Below are positions 32,191 through 39,084 of a DNA stretch of 39,084 nt, one piece after another. This DNA is from an uncultured Alphaproteobacteria bacterium. GTDB taxonomy: Bacteria > Pseudomonadota > Alphaproteobacteria > Caulobacterales > Caulobacteraceae. The notes beneath the pieces were generated by a model. That model saw only the letters and a list, made by a program, of their open reading frames with translations. It ran no database searches and was not told the origin of the DNA. Within the stretch, counting starts at the first letter, position 1, and each line of letters starts with the position of its first letter. The position numbers and the translations under genes are program-made. Location: assembly GCA_937920085.1 (NCBI GenBank), contig CALETE010000069.1, forward strand, positions 1 to 39,084, read 5' to 3'.

Positions 32191-32209
32191 GCCACTCACT
32201 GGCCACTCA
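32191..32209. repeat. Helically phased direct repeat upstream of the TonB receptor
   Basis: GCCACTCA occurs at 32191-32198 and 32202-32209, an 11-base period, about 40 to 58 bases before the receptor ATG. The phasing would place two protein contacts on one DNA face. The remaining bases of the 194-base gap show no other clear structure. Confidence 0.3.
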
Positions 32210-32248
32210 TGCACGAAATTTGAGCAGGCGAGAAAAAAGAGGCTGACA

Positions 32249-34660
32249 ATGAAACATTTGATGACGACCGCAGCTTGGACCTGCCTCGCCGCCGTTCTGG
32301 CTGGCCCGGCAATGGCCGCAGAGGCCGCCGCCGACACGGGCACCACCCTTGAAGAAGTCGTGGTGACCGCGACCAAGTCTGAGACCAACCTTCAAAAGAC
32401 CCCGATCGCCATCTCGGTCATGACTGCGGCCGCCATGGTCGATCGTCATGCCGGCAGCTTGATCAGCCTCCAGGACGGGGCCATTCCGTCCCTGCGCGTC
32501 GCCACCTTCGAAGCCCGCCAGTCGGCTCTGGTCATCGGCATCCGCGGCATCGTGCCCTTCGACGCCAACCAGACCGCCCGCGACCAGGGCGTCGGCGTCT
32601 ACATTGACGGCGTCTATCTCGCCCGTCCCCAAGGCCTGAACGCTGCCCTGTTTGACCTGGAGCGCGTTGAAGTTCTGCGCGGTCCTCAAGGCACCCTGTT
32701 CGGTCGTAACACCGAAGGCGGCGCGCTCAGCATCGTCACCAAGGGCCCGTCCGGCCAGTTTGGCGGTCGGATGACCCTCGGCGTTGGCAATTTCGGTGCC
32801 TACAACGCTGAAGTTCACCAAGACTTCCAGTCCGTTGGTGACCTCGCCGTAAAGGTTGATGCCCTGGTTCAGCACCAAGGCCCGACCACAAAGAACCCGA
32901 TGTCTGGTCAGGCTGGCTGGAACCAGTATGACCGCAAGGGCATCCGCGTCACCGGCCTCTACAAGCCCACCGACGCCTTCAGCGCTGAGGTCTCCGTGGA
33001 CTATGCCCACGACGACAACACCCCCTTCTTCAGCCAGCTGGTTAGCTATAACCCCTATGGCAAGACGGTCCGCACCCTGGCTCAGGTGACGGCTGCGGCC
33101 AGCGCCCCCGCTGGCACGATCAACCCCCTCGCGCCCCTGGTGAAGGTTCGCACCAGCCGTCAGACGGTTTCCGACATCGGTACGGTTCAGCAGCCCAGCG
33201 TTGACGAAACCGGTGGCCTGACCGCCGTCCTGAAGTACGAGGTCTCTCCCGACCTGGAACTGCGTTCCATCACCGGCCTCCATGCCGTTGGCACGAACCA
33301 GTGGGACAATTCCGGCGTCGAAGCCCGTAACGTTTTCGCACCCAACGCCAACTTCGGCCGCTACAGCCTGTCGGACCTCTATCAGCGTCAGATCAGCCAG
33401 GAATTCCAGGCGGTTGGCCGGTTCGGCGACAACTTCAAGTACGCCGCGGGCCTTTACTACTTCAAGGAACACGCCAAAGAATCGGCTGCGACGCCCTTCA
33501 CCAACCTGTGGAACGCTGACGGCACTGCCTACACCATCCGTTCCGCCTACGGTGTTGCGCCCTACAATAACGCCGCCAACGGCGGCTGGCAGTACGGCAC
33601 CCGGTTCATCACCCGCGCCAGCCGGGCTGAAGCCATCAGCTACGCCGCCTTCTTCAACGGCACCTACACCCCGACCTCGATGGAAAACCTCCATCTGACC
33701 GTGGGCGGCCGCCTCACGAAGGATGAGCGGAGCGGCAAGCTCTATACCGTCAACGGCAAGGCGACGAACTTCACCTTCAACTATTCAAAGAGCCGCTTCG
33801 ACCCGATGGTGAACCTGGCCTATGACGTGAATGACGACATCAACGTCTACGCCAAGTACTCCACCGGCTATCGCGCCGGCGGTGCCAATGCGCGTTCGTC
33901 CAACTTCCAGGCTTTCGATGCTGAAGAAGTGAAGGCTTACGAAATCGGCGCGAAGATGGACCTTCTGGACCGTCGCCTGCGCGTCAACCTGGCGGCCTAC
34001 GCCATGGACCGCGACAACACCCAAACCGACTTCGACAATGTCGACACCACCCCCGGCAGCCCAACCCAGGGCGCTCACACCGAGGACACCCGGAACTCTC
34101 CCGGCACGTCGAAGATCAAGGGCATCGAAGCTGACATCACGGCCGTCATCTCCGATAACCTGAAGGCTGGCTTCTCTTACGCCTATACCAGCGTCAAGAT
34201 CCCCGCCGCCCCCTTCCCCTTCACGGGTAACCCAGACGTGCCGCAGGGCTCGCCTTTCCCGGTGAACGTGGTCTTCACCCCGCCATCGGCCGCCTCGGCC
34301 TATGTGGATTACACCGCCCCTGTGGGCAAGCTGACCTTCAAGGCCCACCTGGACGCCAACTATGCCGACGCCCAGTACGCCTTCCAGGCTGAATTCGCCG
34401 ACATCTCGCCGACCGGCAAGCTGGTCAAGCAAGTGGCGGTGAAGACGGACTCCAGCTTTGTGGTCAACGGCAATTTGACCCTGGCCGACATCAATATGGG
34501 CAATGGCGACACCACCGCCTCCCTGTCCCTGTGGAGCCGCAACCTGCTGAATGAAGAGCACATCTACCGCATCTCGGCCGCCAACCGCGGCACGATCGGC
34601 GACTACGCCAACTTCAATCCGCCCCGCACCTACGGCGTTGAACTGCGCGTGAAGTACTAG
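32249..34660 (+). CDS. TonB-dependent outer membrane receptor
   Basis: An 803-residue receptor that imports a substrate across the outer membrane using TonB energy. A signal peptide ends near AMAAEA; the TonB box region is TLEEVVVTATK. The plug shows GIRGIVPFDANQTARDQGV, YIDGVYLARPQG, and LRGPQGTLFGRNTEGGAL, and the barrel ends with aromatic RVKY, the usual beta-signal. It is an isolated gene with AGAGG before the ATG and a strong terminator after it. Codon choice is unusually restricted (Lys almost only AAG; Asn, Asp and Phe mostly with C), consistent with high expression. The ligand cannot be read; this branch in Caulobacterales is large and includes non-siderophore receptors. Confidence 0.94.
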   Translation: MKHLMTTAAWTCLAAVLAGPAMAAEAAADTGTTLEEVVVTATKSETNLQKTPIAISVMTAAAMVDRHAGSLISLQDGAIPSLRVATFEARQSALVIGIRGIVPFDANQTARDQGVGVYIDGVYLARPQGLNAALFDLERVEVLRGPQGTLFGRNTEGGALSIVTKGPSGQFGGRMTLGVGNFGAYNAEVHQDFQSVGDLAVKVDALVQHQGPTTKNPMSGQAGWNQYDRKGIRVTGLYKPTDAFSAEVSVDYAHDDNTPFFSQLVSYNPYGKTVRTLAQVTAAASAPAGTINPLAPLVKVRTSRQTVSDIGTVQQPSVDETGGLTAVLKYEVSPDLELRSITGLHAVGTNQWDNSGVEARNVFAPNANFGRYSLSDLYQRQISQEFQAVGRFGDNFKYAAGLYYFKEHAKESAATPFTNLWNADGTAYTIRSAYGVAPYNNAANGGWQYGTRFITRASRAEAISYAAFFNGTYTPTSMENLHLTVGGRLTKDERSGKLYTVNGKATNFTFNYSKSRFDPMVNLAYDVNDDINVYAKYSTGYRAGGANARSSNFQAFDAEEVKAYEIGAKMDLLDRRLRVNLAAYAMDRDNTQTDFDNVDTTPGSPTQGAHTEDTRNSPGTSKIKGIEADITAVISDNLKAGFSYAYTSVKIPAAPFPFTGNPDVPQGSPFPVNVVFTPPSAASAYVDYTAPVGKLTFKAHLDANYADAQYAFQAEFADISPTGKLVKQVAVKTDSSFVVNGNLTLADINMGNGDTTASLSLWSRNLLNEEHIYRISAANRGTIGDYANFNPPRTYGVELRVKY

Positions 34661-34755
34661 GATTTCTGCCGGTACCCGCAAGGATGCCGGCAATGTCCAT
34701 CTCAAGACCAGTCCTGGGACGTTGACCTCCCCGTTTTAGTCCCAAGCTGGAACCT

Positions 34756-34795
34756 AAGCCGCCCGGGCCCCGCGCCCCGGCGGCTTTTTCTTTTT
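34756..34795 (+). terminator. Rho-independent terminator of the TonB receptor gene
   Basis: AAGCCGCC, one bulged C, then GGG pair with CCC and GGCGGCTT, followed by TTTCTTTTTC. It is about 95 bases after the receptor stop. A smaller hairpin TGCCGG/CCGGCA lies at 34667-34692. Confidence 0.88.
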
Positions 34796-34868
34796 CAGGC
34801 CTAACCTTGACCCAAGTCTGCCCCTGCGGCCCATTGCTCGGGACAGGCTACCAAATGGGAGACGCTCT

Positions 34869-35669
34869 ATGTCTTATGCTCAGGTCAATGAACTGAAGCT
34901 CTATTACGAGCGCGCCGGGGCGGGCGAGCGCCTCCTGTTTATCTCTGGTACCGGCGCAGACCTGCGCAACAAGCCCAACCAGATGGATGGCCCCCTGCCC
35001 AAGGGCTTTGACATGGTCTCCTATGACCAGAGGGGCCTAGGGCGCTCCGACAAGCCCGACGTGCGATACACCATGGCAGACTATGCTGACGATGCGGCCG
35101 GGCTGATGGATCATCTGGGGTGGCCCGACGCTAAGGTGGTCGGGGTATCCTTCGGCGGCATGGTGGCTCAGGAGCTGATCCTTCGGCACCCCAGTCGGGT
35201 TACGCGGCTTGTCTTGGCTTGCACCTCGCCGGGCGGGGCAGGTGGATCGTCCTTTGCCTTCCACGAGATTGAACATCTGAAAGGTGAGGAAAGGGCTAGG
35301 CACCTCATGCCGATCAGTGACACCCGCATGACCGCAGAATGGGCAGCAGCCAATCCCGATGCCCACGCCCAGGTGCTGTCCATGACGTCAGCGCCGGATC
35401 CCTATGGGGATGAGCCTGGCCGCGCCGCGGGCGCCCATCGTCAGTTGGAAGCGCGCGCTGATCATGACGTTTGGTCGCGTCTGCCCACCATTACCGTTCC
35501 AGTCCTGCTGGCGGCTGGAAAGTTCGACGGGATTGCCCCGCCCCAGAGCCAGCTGAACCTAGCCCTTCAGATTCCAGGGTCTGTCCTGCAGTTCTTCAAG
35601 GGCGGCCACATGTTCATGCTCCAAGACCGAGCGGCCATGCCCGCCATAGAGGGCTTTCTCAGAGGCTAG
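34869..35669 (+). CDS. Alpha/beta-fold hydrolase
   Basis: A 266-residue serine hydrolase. The oxyanion region is FISGTGADL, followed by SYDQRGLGRSDKP, the nucleophile elbow GVSFGGMVAQ (Ser94), the acid in AAGKFDGIAPP and the catalytic His in FKGGHMFMLQD. Length and layout match 3-oxoadipate enol-lactonase-like and related esterases, but the substrate is not defined. GGGAGA precedes ATG 34869. It is separated from the TonB receptor by the terminator and so is probably an independent unit. Confidence 0.88.
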   Translation: MSYAQVNELKLYYERAGAGERLLFISGTGADLRNKPNQMDGPLPKGFDMVSYDQRGLGRSDKPDVRYTMADYADDAAGLMDHLGWPDAKVVGVSFGGMVAQELILRHPSRVTRLVLACTSPGGAGGSSFAFHEIEHLKGEERARHLMPISDTRMTAEWAAANPDAHAQVLSMTSAPDPYGDEPGRAAGAHRQLEARADHDVWSRLPTITVPVLLAAGKFDGIAPPQSQLNLALQIPGSVLQFFKGGHMFMLQDRAAMPAIEGFLRG

Positions 35670-35680
35670 ATCTGTCAGAG

Positions 35681-35854
35681 CTATCGAGACATCCAAGGCT
35701 TAGATTTCGAACCCGAGGTGTGGGCCGCAGCCTGCTCTGCCTGGAAGCGGCCACCCCGAGGCGGCTTAGGGCGCTGGTCAATGGCGGCCTTTTTCAGCCG
35801 TAGGGCCTTTTGAATCGGCGTTTCGCCAGGAGGGCCGTCGGTCGGATCAGGCAT
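35681..35854 (-). CDS. Small conserved basic protein, unknown function
   Basis: A 57-residue protein: MPDPTDGPPGETPIQKAL at the start, KKAAIDQRPKPPRGGRFQAEQ in the middle and KSKPWMSR at the end. The pattern PIQKALRLKKAA...PKPPRGG...KPWMSR is one I recall from uncharacterised small proteins in Caulobacterales and sphingomonads. GGAGA lies eight bases before ATG 35854; TTG 35869 in frame is less likely. It is convergent with the alpha/beta hydrolase, 11 bases apart. No function is suggested. Confidence 0.68.
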   Translation of the reverse strand: MPDPTDGPPGETPIQKALRLKKAAIDQRPKPPRGGRFQAEQAAAHTSGSKSKPWMSR

Positions 35855-35916
35855 AACCAGGGTCTCCAAGATTGAGCGCCATTCTCGCAGGTTATCGCCG
35901 CGCCTGAAAGGGTGCC

Positions 35917-37332
35917 TTAGCCCCGCATCAATTCAGCCACCGCCTGGGCGACCTGGCTTATATCATAGGGCTTGCGAACAATCGGTGCGTTAAAGCCGGC
36001 CAGGGCCGCGCCGGTGTCGCCATAGCCCGTGGCGAAGATGAAGGGGATCCCACGCTCGGCCAGGACCTTGGCCACAGGCATGACCGATTGCCCATTAAGG
36101 TTGGCGTCTAAGACAGCGGCGTCAATCGGCTGATCGAGAAGGGCCAAGGCTTCATCCAATGCGTAGGCGGGGCCGATGACAGCAGCCCCGGCTTCTGCAA
36201 GTCCGGTCTCTAGCTCCAGGGCCAAAAGGACCGCATCCTCGACAATCAGAACCCGGAGACCCTTTAGTCTATCCGCAGTGGGCCGTGAGACATCAGCCTG
36301 GAGAGACGGTTCGATTTTCGGTTCGGCGGGCAAGGACTCCGGGCGGCTGACAATCGAGGCGGCATTGGCGTTCAGAACCACCTGAAGGCCCGATGCGAGA
36401 TAATCGATCTGAGCTTCGCCGATCAGTTCACGGCCTGTCACCTGGGCTAAAAGGGTTGACCCAAATCCAAGGCGCTCAGGCTGGCGCACCACAGGGCCCC
36501 CTGACTCAACCCAGGTTAGCCGAAAGCCACCAGACTCTGTCTCTGTCCAACGCACATCGACCCGTCCCTGTTCGGTCGAGAGCGCACCGAACTTCAGCGC
36601 ATTTGTCGCCAGCTCGTGTAAGGCCAGGGCCAGGGCATTTGCAGCCCTTGGGGTCAGAAACAGTTCAGGTCCATCGGCGCGGGTCTGACCTGGCGCAATT
36701 CCGCTCAGCTCTGCAGCGGCCAGGTGGGAGATCGCCGCGCCACGCCACCGTGCAGCGGTCAGCAATTCATTGGCCGCGGCCATGGATTTCAGACGCCCTG
36801 CGAAGGTGGACAGAAATCCCTCAAGGGACCGCGTGCGTTTCGCCGTCTGTTGCGCGAGGGCTTGAACCGTTGCCAAGACATTCTTCACCCGATGGTCGAG
36901 CTCGGCCATCAGAGTCCTGCGCTGGTCTTCGATCATACGCTCATGGGTGATATCCCGAATGAGACCACAAAGCGCGATGGCCTTTCCAGCCTCGTCACGG
37001 ATCAGCACCCCGGTGGTTCGCACCCAAACCACGCCGTCGGACTTGAGGTGCCTCAACCTATATTCGGCTTCGAAAGCGCCAGTCTTGGCGATGGAGTCTC
37101 GAACCACATGAAAGTTTGCCTCCCGATCCTCCGGGTTGAGCAGATCAATCATAGGATTTCCGGCCGCGGTCGACCGCGGCTCCTCAGACCATCCGGTAAT
37201 CGCTGCCGTGCTGGAGCTGATCCGAAAGACCTGCTTAATCATGTCCCACTCGTACTGACCAAGGCCTGACGCTGTCAGGGCCTGATCCAGCCGGTGAGGA
37301 TCTAGGATGCGATCCACAGAAGTCTGAGTCAT
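35917..37332 (-). CDS. PAS - HWE histidine kinase - receiver hybrid
   Basis: A 471-residue cytoplasmic sensor. Residues about 15-130 form a PAS domain with PAC motif (GQYEWDMIKQVFRISSS to CGLIRDITHER). The kinase core is of the HWE class: acceptor ELDHRVKNVLATVQ (His147), HELATNALKFGALS in place of a classical N box, the W-E pair in LTWVESGGP, and GFGSTLL. A C-terminal receiver (LRVLIVEDAVLLALELE to IVRKPYD) has Asp409 in AAVLDANL. The receiver resembles those of FixJ-like single-domain partners rather than PhyR. PAS may sense light (with a flavin Cys absent here), redox or ligands. There is no adjacent regulator. Confidence 0.9.
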   Translation of the reverse strand: MTQTSVDRILDPHRLDQALTASGLGQYEWDMIKQVFRISSSTAAITGWSEEPRSTAAGNPMIDLLNPEDREANFHVVRDSIAKTGAFEAEYRLRHLKSDGVVWVRTTGVLIRDEAGKAIALCGLIRDITHERMIEDQRRTLMAELDHRVKNVLATVQALAQQTAKRTRSLEGFLSTFAGRLKSMAAANELLTAARWRGAAISHLAAAELSGIAPGQTRADGPELFLTPRAANALALALHELATNALKFGALSTEQGRVDVRWTETESGGFRLTWVESGGPVVRQPERLGFGSTLLAQVTGRELIGEAQIDYLASGLQVVLNANAASIVSRPESLPAEPKIEPSLQADVSRPTADRLKGLRVLIVEDAVLLALELETGLAEAGAAVIGPAYALDEALALLDQPIDAAVLDANLNGQSVMPVAKVLAERGIPFIFATGYGDTGAALAGFNAPIVRKPYDISQVAQAVAELMRG

Positions 37333-37516
37333 ACGAATAGCTTATGCCTCAGCTTCGCCAAGGACGACAGCGGCTGCGTAAGAGAAATTCACCCTAAGGG
37401 CGAAATTTCAGCGGCTTTCCGAAAGTGCAAGAAACCGGTAAGCATCTTGATAAAGCCAATGCTCATCACGATCTCTTAAAAGCCCCTTCCTGATCAGTCC
37501 GAATTGGAGACTCACC

Positions 37517-37828
37517 ATGGCCGCTAAAGCCGCCGCTGCTGAAAAAGAGACCGTCGAAGCCATCGCTGAGACCGCCGCAGACGTCGCCGCCCAAGCTGAG
37601 CGCCGTTTTGAAGAAGCGGCTAAGAAGTTTGAGAAGATCGTCGCCGAAAGTGTCGAGCAAATCCGCGCTCACACCCGCACCTATGCTGACACCACGGCAG
37701 AGCATTTGGATGAAGCGCAAAAATATGTGACCGAGAAGGTCAAGGAGCGCCCCCTGGCTGCGGCGGGTGCGGCCCTCGGCGTTGGCGTTCTGATCGGTAT
37801 GCTTTTGGCGGGCGGCCGGAGCCGTTGA
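37517..37828 (+). CDS. DUF883 (YqjD/ElaB)-like membrane-anchored protein
   Basis: A 103-residue protein with a long amphipathic helical part of about 75 residues (AEKETVEAIAETAADVAAQ onward, heptad-like) and a C-terminal membrane segment AAAGAALGVGVLIGMLLAG. This matches the DUF883 group, which in E. coli includes inner-membrane proteins YqjD, ElaB and YgaM that bind ribosomes in stationary phase. GGAG lies before ATG 37517. The next gene begins inside its stop codon. Confidence 0.82.
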   Translation: MAAKAAAAEKETVEAIAETAADVAAQAERRFEEAAKKFEKIVAESVEQIRAHTRTYADTTAEHLDEAQKYVTEKVKERPLAAAGAALGVGVLIGMLLAGGRSR

Positions 37829-38223
37829 TCCTCAAGCGCGCCATACTAATCGCTTGCGCCGTCGCCGCCTTGGCGTCGGCGACAGGTGTCTTCATCTTCG
37901 CCTTGGCCTTTGCTCTGTTTGCGGCTCTTGCGCCTGGCGTCGGTCCAGCCCTGGCTGCAGCCGGCGTCGCGGGCGCGACCCTCATCCTGTTCTTGATCGT
38001 GGCCCTGGTAGCCCTGCTTGCGGCCAAGCCCAGTCCAGTGCGCAAAGCCGCTCCTGAGCCGGACATGACCACCAAGCTGCTGGCCCTGGCCCGGGATAAG
38101 CCGATCATCGCGGCAGCGGCCTTGGTGGCGGCGGGTGTGATTGCCGTCCGTAACCCGAAAATCATGGCTGGGCTGGTCGCCACCTTCATGGCAACAAAGC
38201 CCACAGGATCGGGTAAGCCCTAG
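37825..38223 (+). CDS. YqjE-like small membrane protein, coupled to the DUF883 gene
   Basis: A 132-residue protein with at least two strong hydrophobic segments near the N-terminus (AILIACAVAALASATGVFIF and VAGATLILFLIVALVALLAA) and a weaker one later (PIIAAAALVAAGVIAV). Its TTG start at 37825 overlaps the upstream TGA (37826-37828), so translation should depend on re-initiation. Gene order and topology recall yqjD-yqjE of enterobacteria. Sequence identity to YqjE is not visible by eye, so this is assignment by context. Confidence 0.72.
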   Translation: MILKRAILIACAVAALASATGVFIFALAFALFAALAPGVGPALAAAGVAGATLILFLIVALVALLAAKPSPVRKAAPEPDMTTKLLALARDKPIIAAAALVAAGVIAVRNPKIMAGLVATFMATKPTGSGKP

Positions 38224-38283
38224 ACCCGTCTGGCTTTTTCGCCAGGTTTGTGGAAGTCTGGCCGCTCAGTTTCGGAGAGACCC

Positions 38284-38484
38284 ATGCGTTCGATCATTTT
38301 CGCTTCTGCTTTTGCCCTAATGCTGTCTGGTGTCGCCGCGACGGCTGACGCAGCCCCTTGCCGTGATGCAAAGGGCAAGTTCATCACATGTGCCCCTGCG
38401 CCCCTGGTCAAGCCGACCAAGTGCAAGGATGCCAAGGGCAAGTTTGCCAAGTGCAGTGCGCCGGGCGCTGTTCCCGTTAAGTAA
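38284..38484 (+). CDS. Secreted microprotein with two CxDAKGKFxxC repeats
   Basis: A 66-residue protein. A signal peptide (SIIFASAFALMLSGVAATADA) is followed by a mature part of about 43 residues holding two 11-residue repeats, CRDAKGKFITC (26-36) and CKDAKGKFAKC (47-57), joined by a Pro-rich linker. Each repeat could form one disulphide loop in the periplasm, or the four Cys could bind a metal. GGAGAG precedes ATG 38284. I do not recognise a characterised family. It converges on the epoxide-hydrolase-like gene. Confidence 0.75.
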   Translation: MRSIIFASAFALMLSGVAATADAAPCRDAKGKFITCAPAPLVKPTKCKDAKGKFAKCSAPGAVPVK

Positions 38485-38496
38485 GCTGGCTTCGGC

Positions 38497-39084
38497 TCAC
38501 GGCCGAGCCCTCAGCCAGTCATGGATTGTCCGGTTGACCAGCTCAGCTGCGTCATGCTGGACGTCGTGACCCGCTGAAGGGATCATCAGTATGGTTGTAT
38601 CTGCGGTCACATGGTCCCATGTGCCGGCGTGTCCTGCTGCCTGAAGGGCGCTGTCCTTGAGGCCATGTATGACCAGAACGGGGGCCGCGATTGCCGGCAT
38701 GGGTGATGTGGTCGCCAGGGCAGAGGTGTCGCCCACGGTCTTTGGATAGTTCGCCCGGTAATAGTTGAGCAGGCTGGTGAAGTCAGACCTACGCAGGGCC
38801 CCTGTCCACTCTGTCTTGATTTCGGCTGGGGCATTCCGGGTAAAGAGTTCCGGCGTCAGGTTCTTTTCAAATCCAGGGATCTGGAAGTTCCTGGCGTATT
38901 GGCTGTTCTTTTGCTGGACAGGATCTGTTGCCAGCTCCCGTGCAAAGCCCGATGGATGGGGCACCGACATGGCGACCAGTCTGGTCACGAGGTCGGGCCG
39001 GGTCATGGCGACCTGCCAGGCAATGGCGGCTCCCCAGTCGTGTCCGACAATGATCGCTTTCTGGCCACCCTCTGCCCGGATCAC
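38497..39084 (-). CDS. Alpha/beta hydrolase, epoxide hydrolase-like, C-terminal part
   Basis: The frame is open to the right edge, so the N-terminus lies outside the window. The 195 visible residues include the nucleophile elbow VGHDWGAAIAW (Asp nucleophile, as in epoxide hydrolases and haloalkane dehalogenases), a lid with LLNYYRANYPKT that could supply the epoxide-opening Tyr, the acid in VIHGLKDSAL and the catalytic His in PSAGHDVQHDAAE. An Asp nucleophile with a lid Tyr favours epoxide hydrolase. The apparent start at the edge is a codon within the gene. Confidence 0.85.
   Translation of the reverse strand: MIRAEGGQKAIIVGHDWGAAIAWQVAMTRPDLVTRLVAMSVPHPSGFARELATDPVQQKNSQYARNFQIPGFEKNLTPELFTRNAPAEIKTEWTGALRRSDFTSLLNYYRANYPKTVGDTSALATTSPMPAIAAPVLVIHGLKDSALQAAGHAGTWDHVTADTTILMIPSAGHDVQHDAAELVNRTIHDWLRARP

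Noticed and set aside
32207..33694. 495-codon open frame antisense to the TonB receptor (and a 306-codon one at 33785-34705)
   Set aside because: Gly/Val/Ala-rich translations with no domain. The sense strand holds an intact receptor with strongly biased codons, which itself creates long antisense frames.
37333..37516. EcfG (general stress sigma) promoter upstream of the DUF883 gene
   Set aside because: No GGAAC with CGTT at 16-17 bases spacing was found.
1..39084. A phage, defence, secretion or CRISPR island
   Set aside because: No integrase, transposase, toxin-antitoxin, restriction, Cas or phage structural gene is recognisable. Gene content is mainly core metabolism, envelope and regulation.

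Overview
The window reads as chromosomal DNA from an alphaproteobacterium, most likely Caulobacterales (Caulobacteraceae). The pointers are a TacA-like sigma54 response regulator lying close to a near-textbook GapR (DUF2312), a zinc-less 41-aa L36, an orphan motA without motB, an HWE-family kinase, a TonB-dependent receptor and a serralysin-type RTX protease resembling Caulobacter SapA. GC is high. Coding density is very high, no gene-free stretch exceeds 300 bases, and there are no insertion sequences, prophage genes, CRISPR arrays or rRNA genes. The genus assignment is from memory of gene content, not from a search.

Layout. 1-7.5 kb: 3' end of pyrD, a membrane histidine kinase, a divergent pair of Ntn-type hydrolases (gamma-glutamyltransferase and a P1/DmpA-NylC peptidase), tRNA-Arg(ACG), a secreted PHP-like protein and a nitroreductase. 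7.5-15.7 kb: a desaturase/carotenoid-hydroxylase-like enzyme coupled to a 63-aa membrane protein, then the forward run glnD-murJ-trpS-usp-SDR, closed by a strong bidirectional terminator. 15.7-21.2 kb: a lipoprotein-type PQQ dehydrogenase with a C-terminal cytochrome c, tacA, then gapR with a coupled small basic protein, a HAD phosphatase and rpmJ with a clear promoter. 21.2-29 kb: MltB-type transglycosylase, MFS exporter, motA, purEK, a GGDEF diguanylate cyclase and the RTX metalloprotease.

29-39 kb is the most accessory-like part: a cupin, an aldo/keto reductase-SDR operon divergent from a MarR regulator, a TonB-dependent receptor ending in a classic terminator, an alpha/beta hydrolase, small conserved proteins, a PAS-HWE kinase-receiver hybrid, a YqjD/YqjE-like membrane pair, a tiny cysteine-repeat secreted protein and the C-terminal part of an epoxide-hydrolase-like enzyme.

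How the genes work together: purE-purK perform consecutive steps of purine synthesis. GlnD (nitrogen status), MurJ (lipid II flipping) and TrpS are core functions. TacA, GapR, MotA and the cyclase belong to the cell-cycle, chromosome and motility programme typical of dimorphic alphaproteobacteria. The MarR-AKR-SDR cassette has a legible control region: a perfect 15-bp palindrome covers the -35 box of a promoter facing the reductases. I found no obvious defence island or wholly new multigene system. The best leads are small coupled genes of unknown function (next to gapR and the desaturase), the cysteine-repeat microprotein and the MarR operator.
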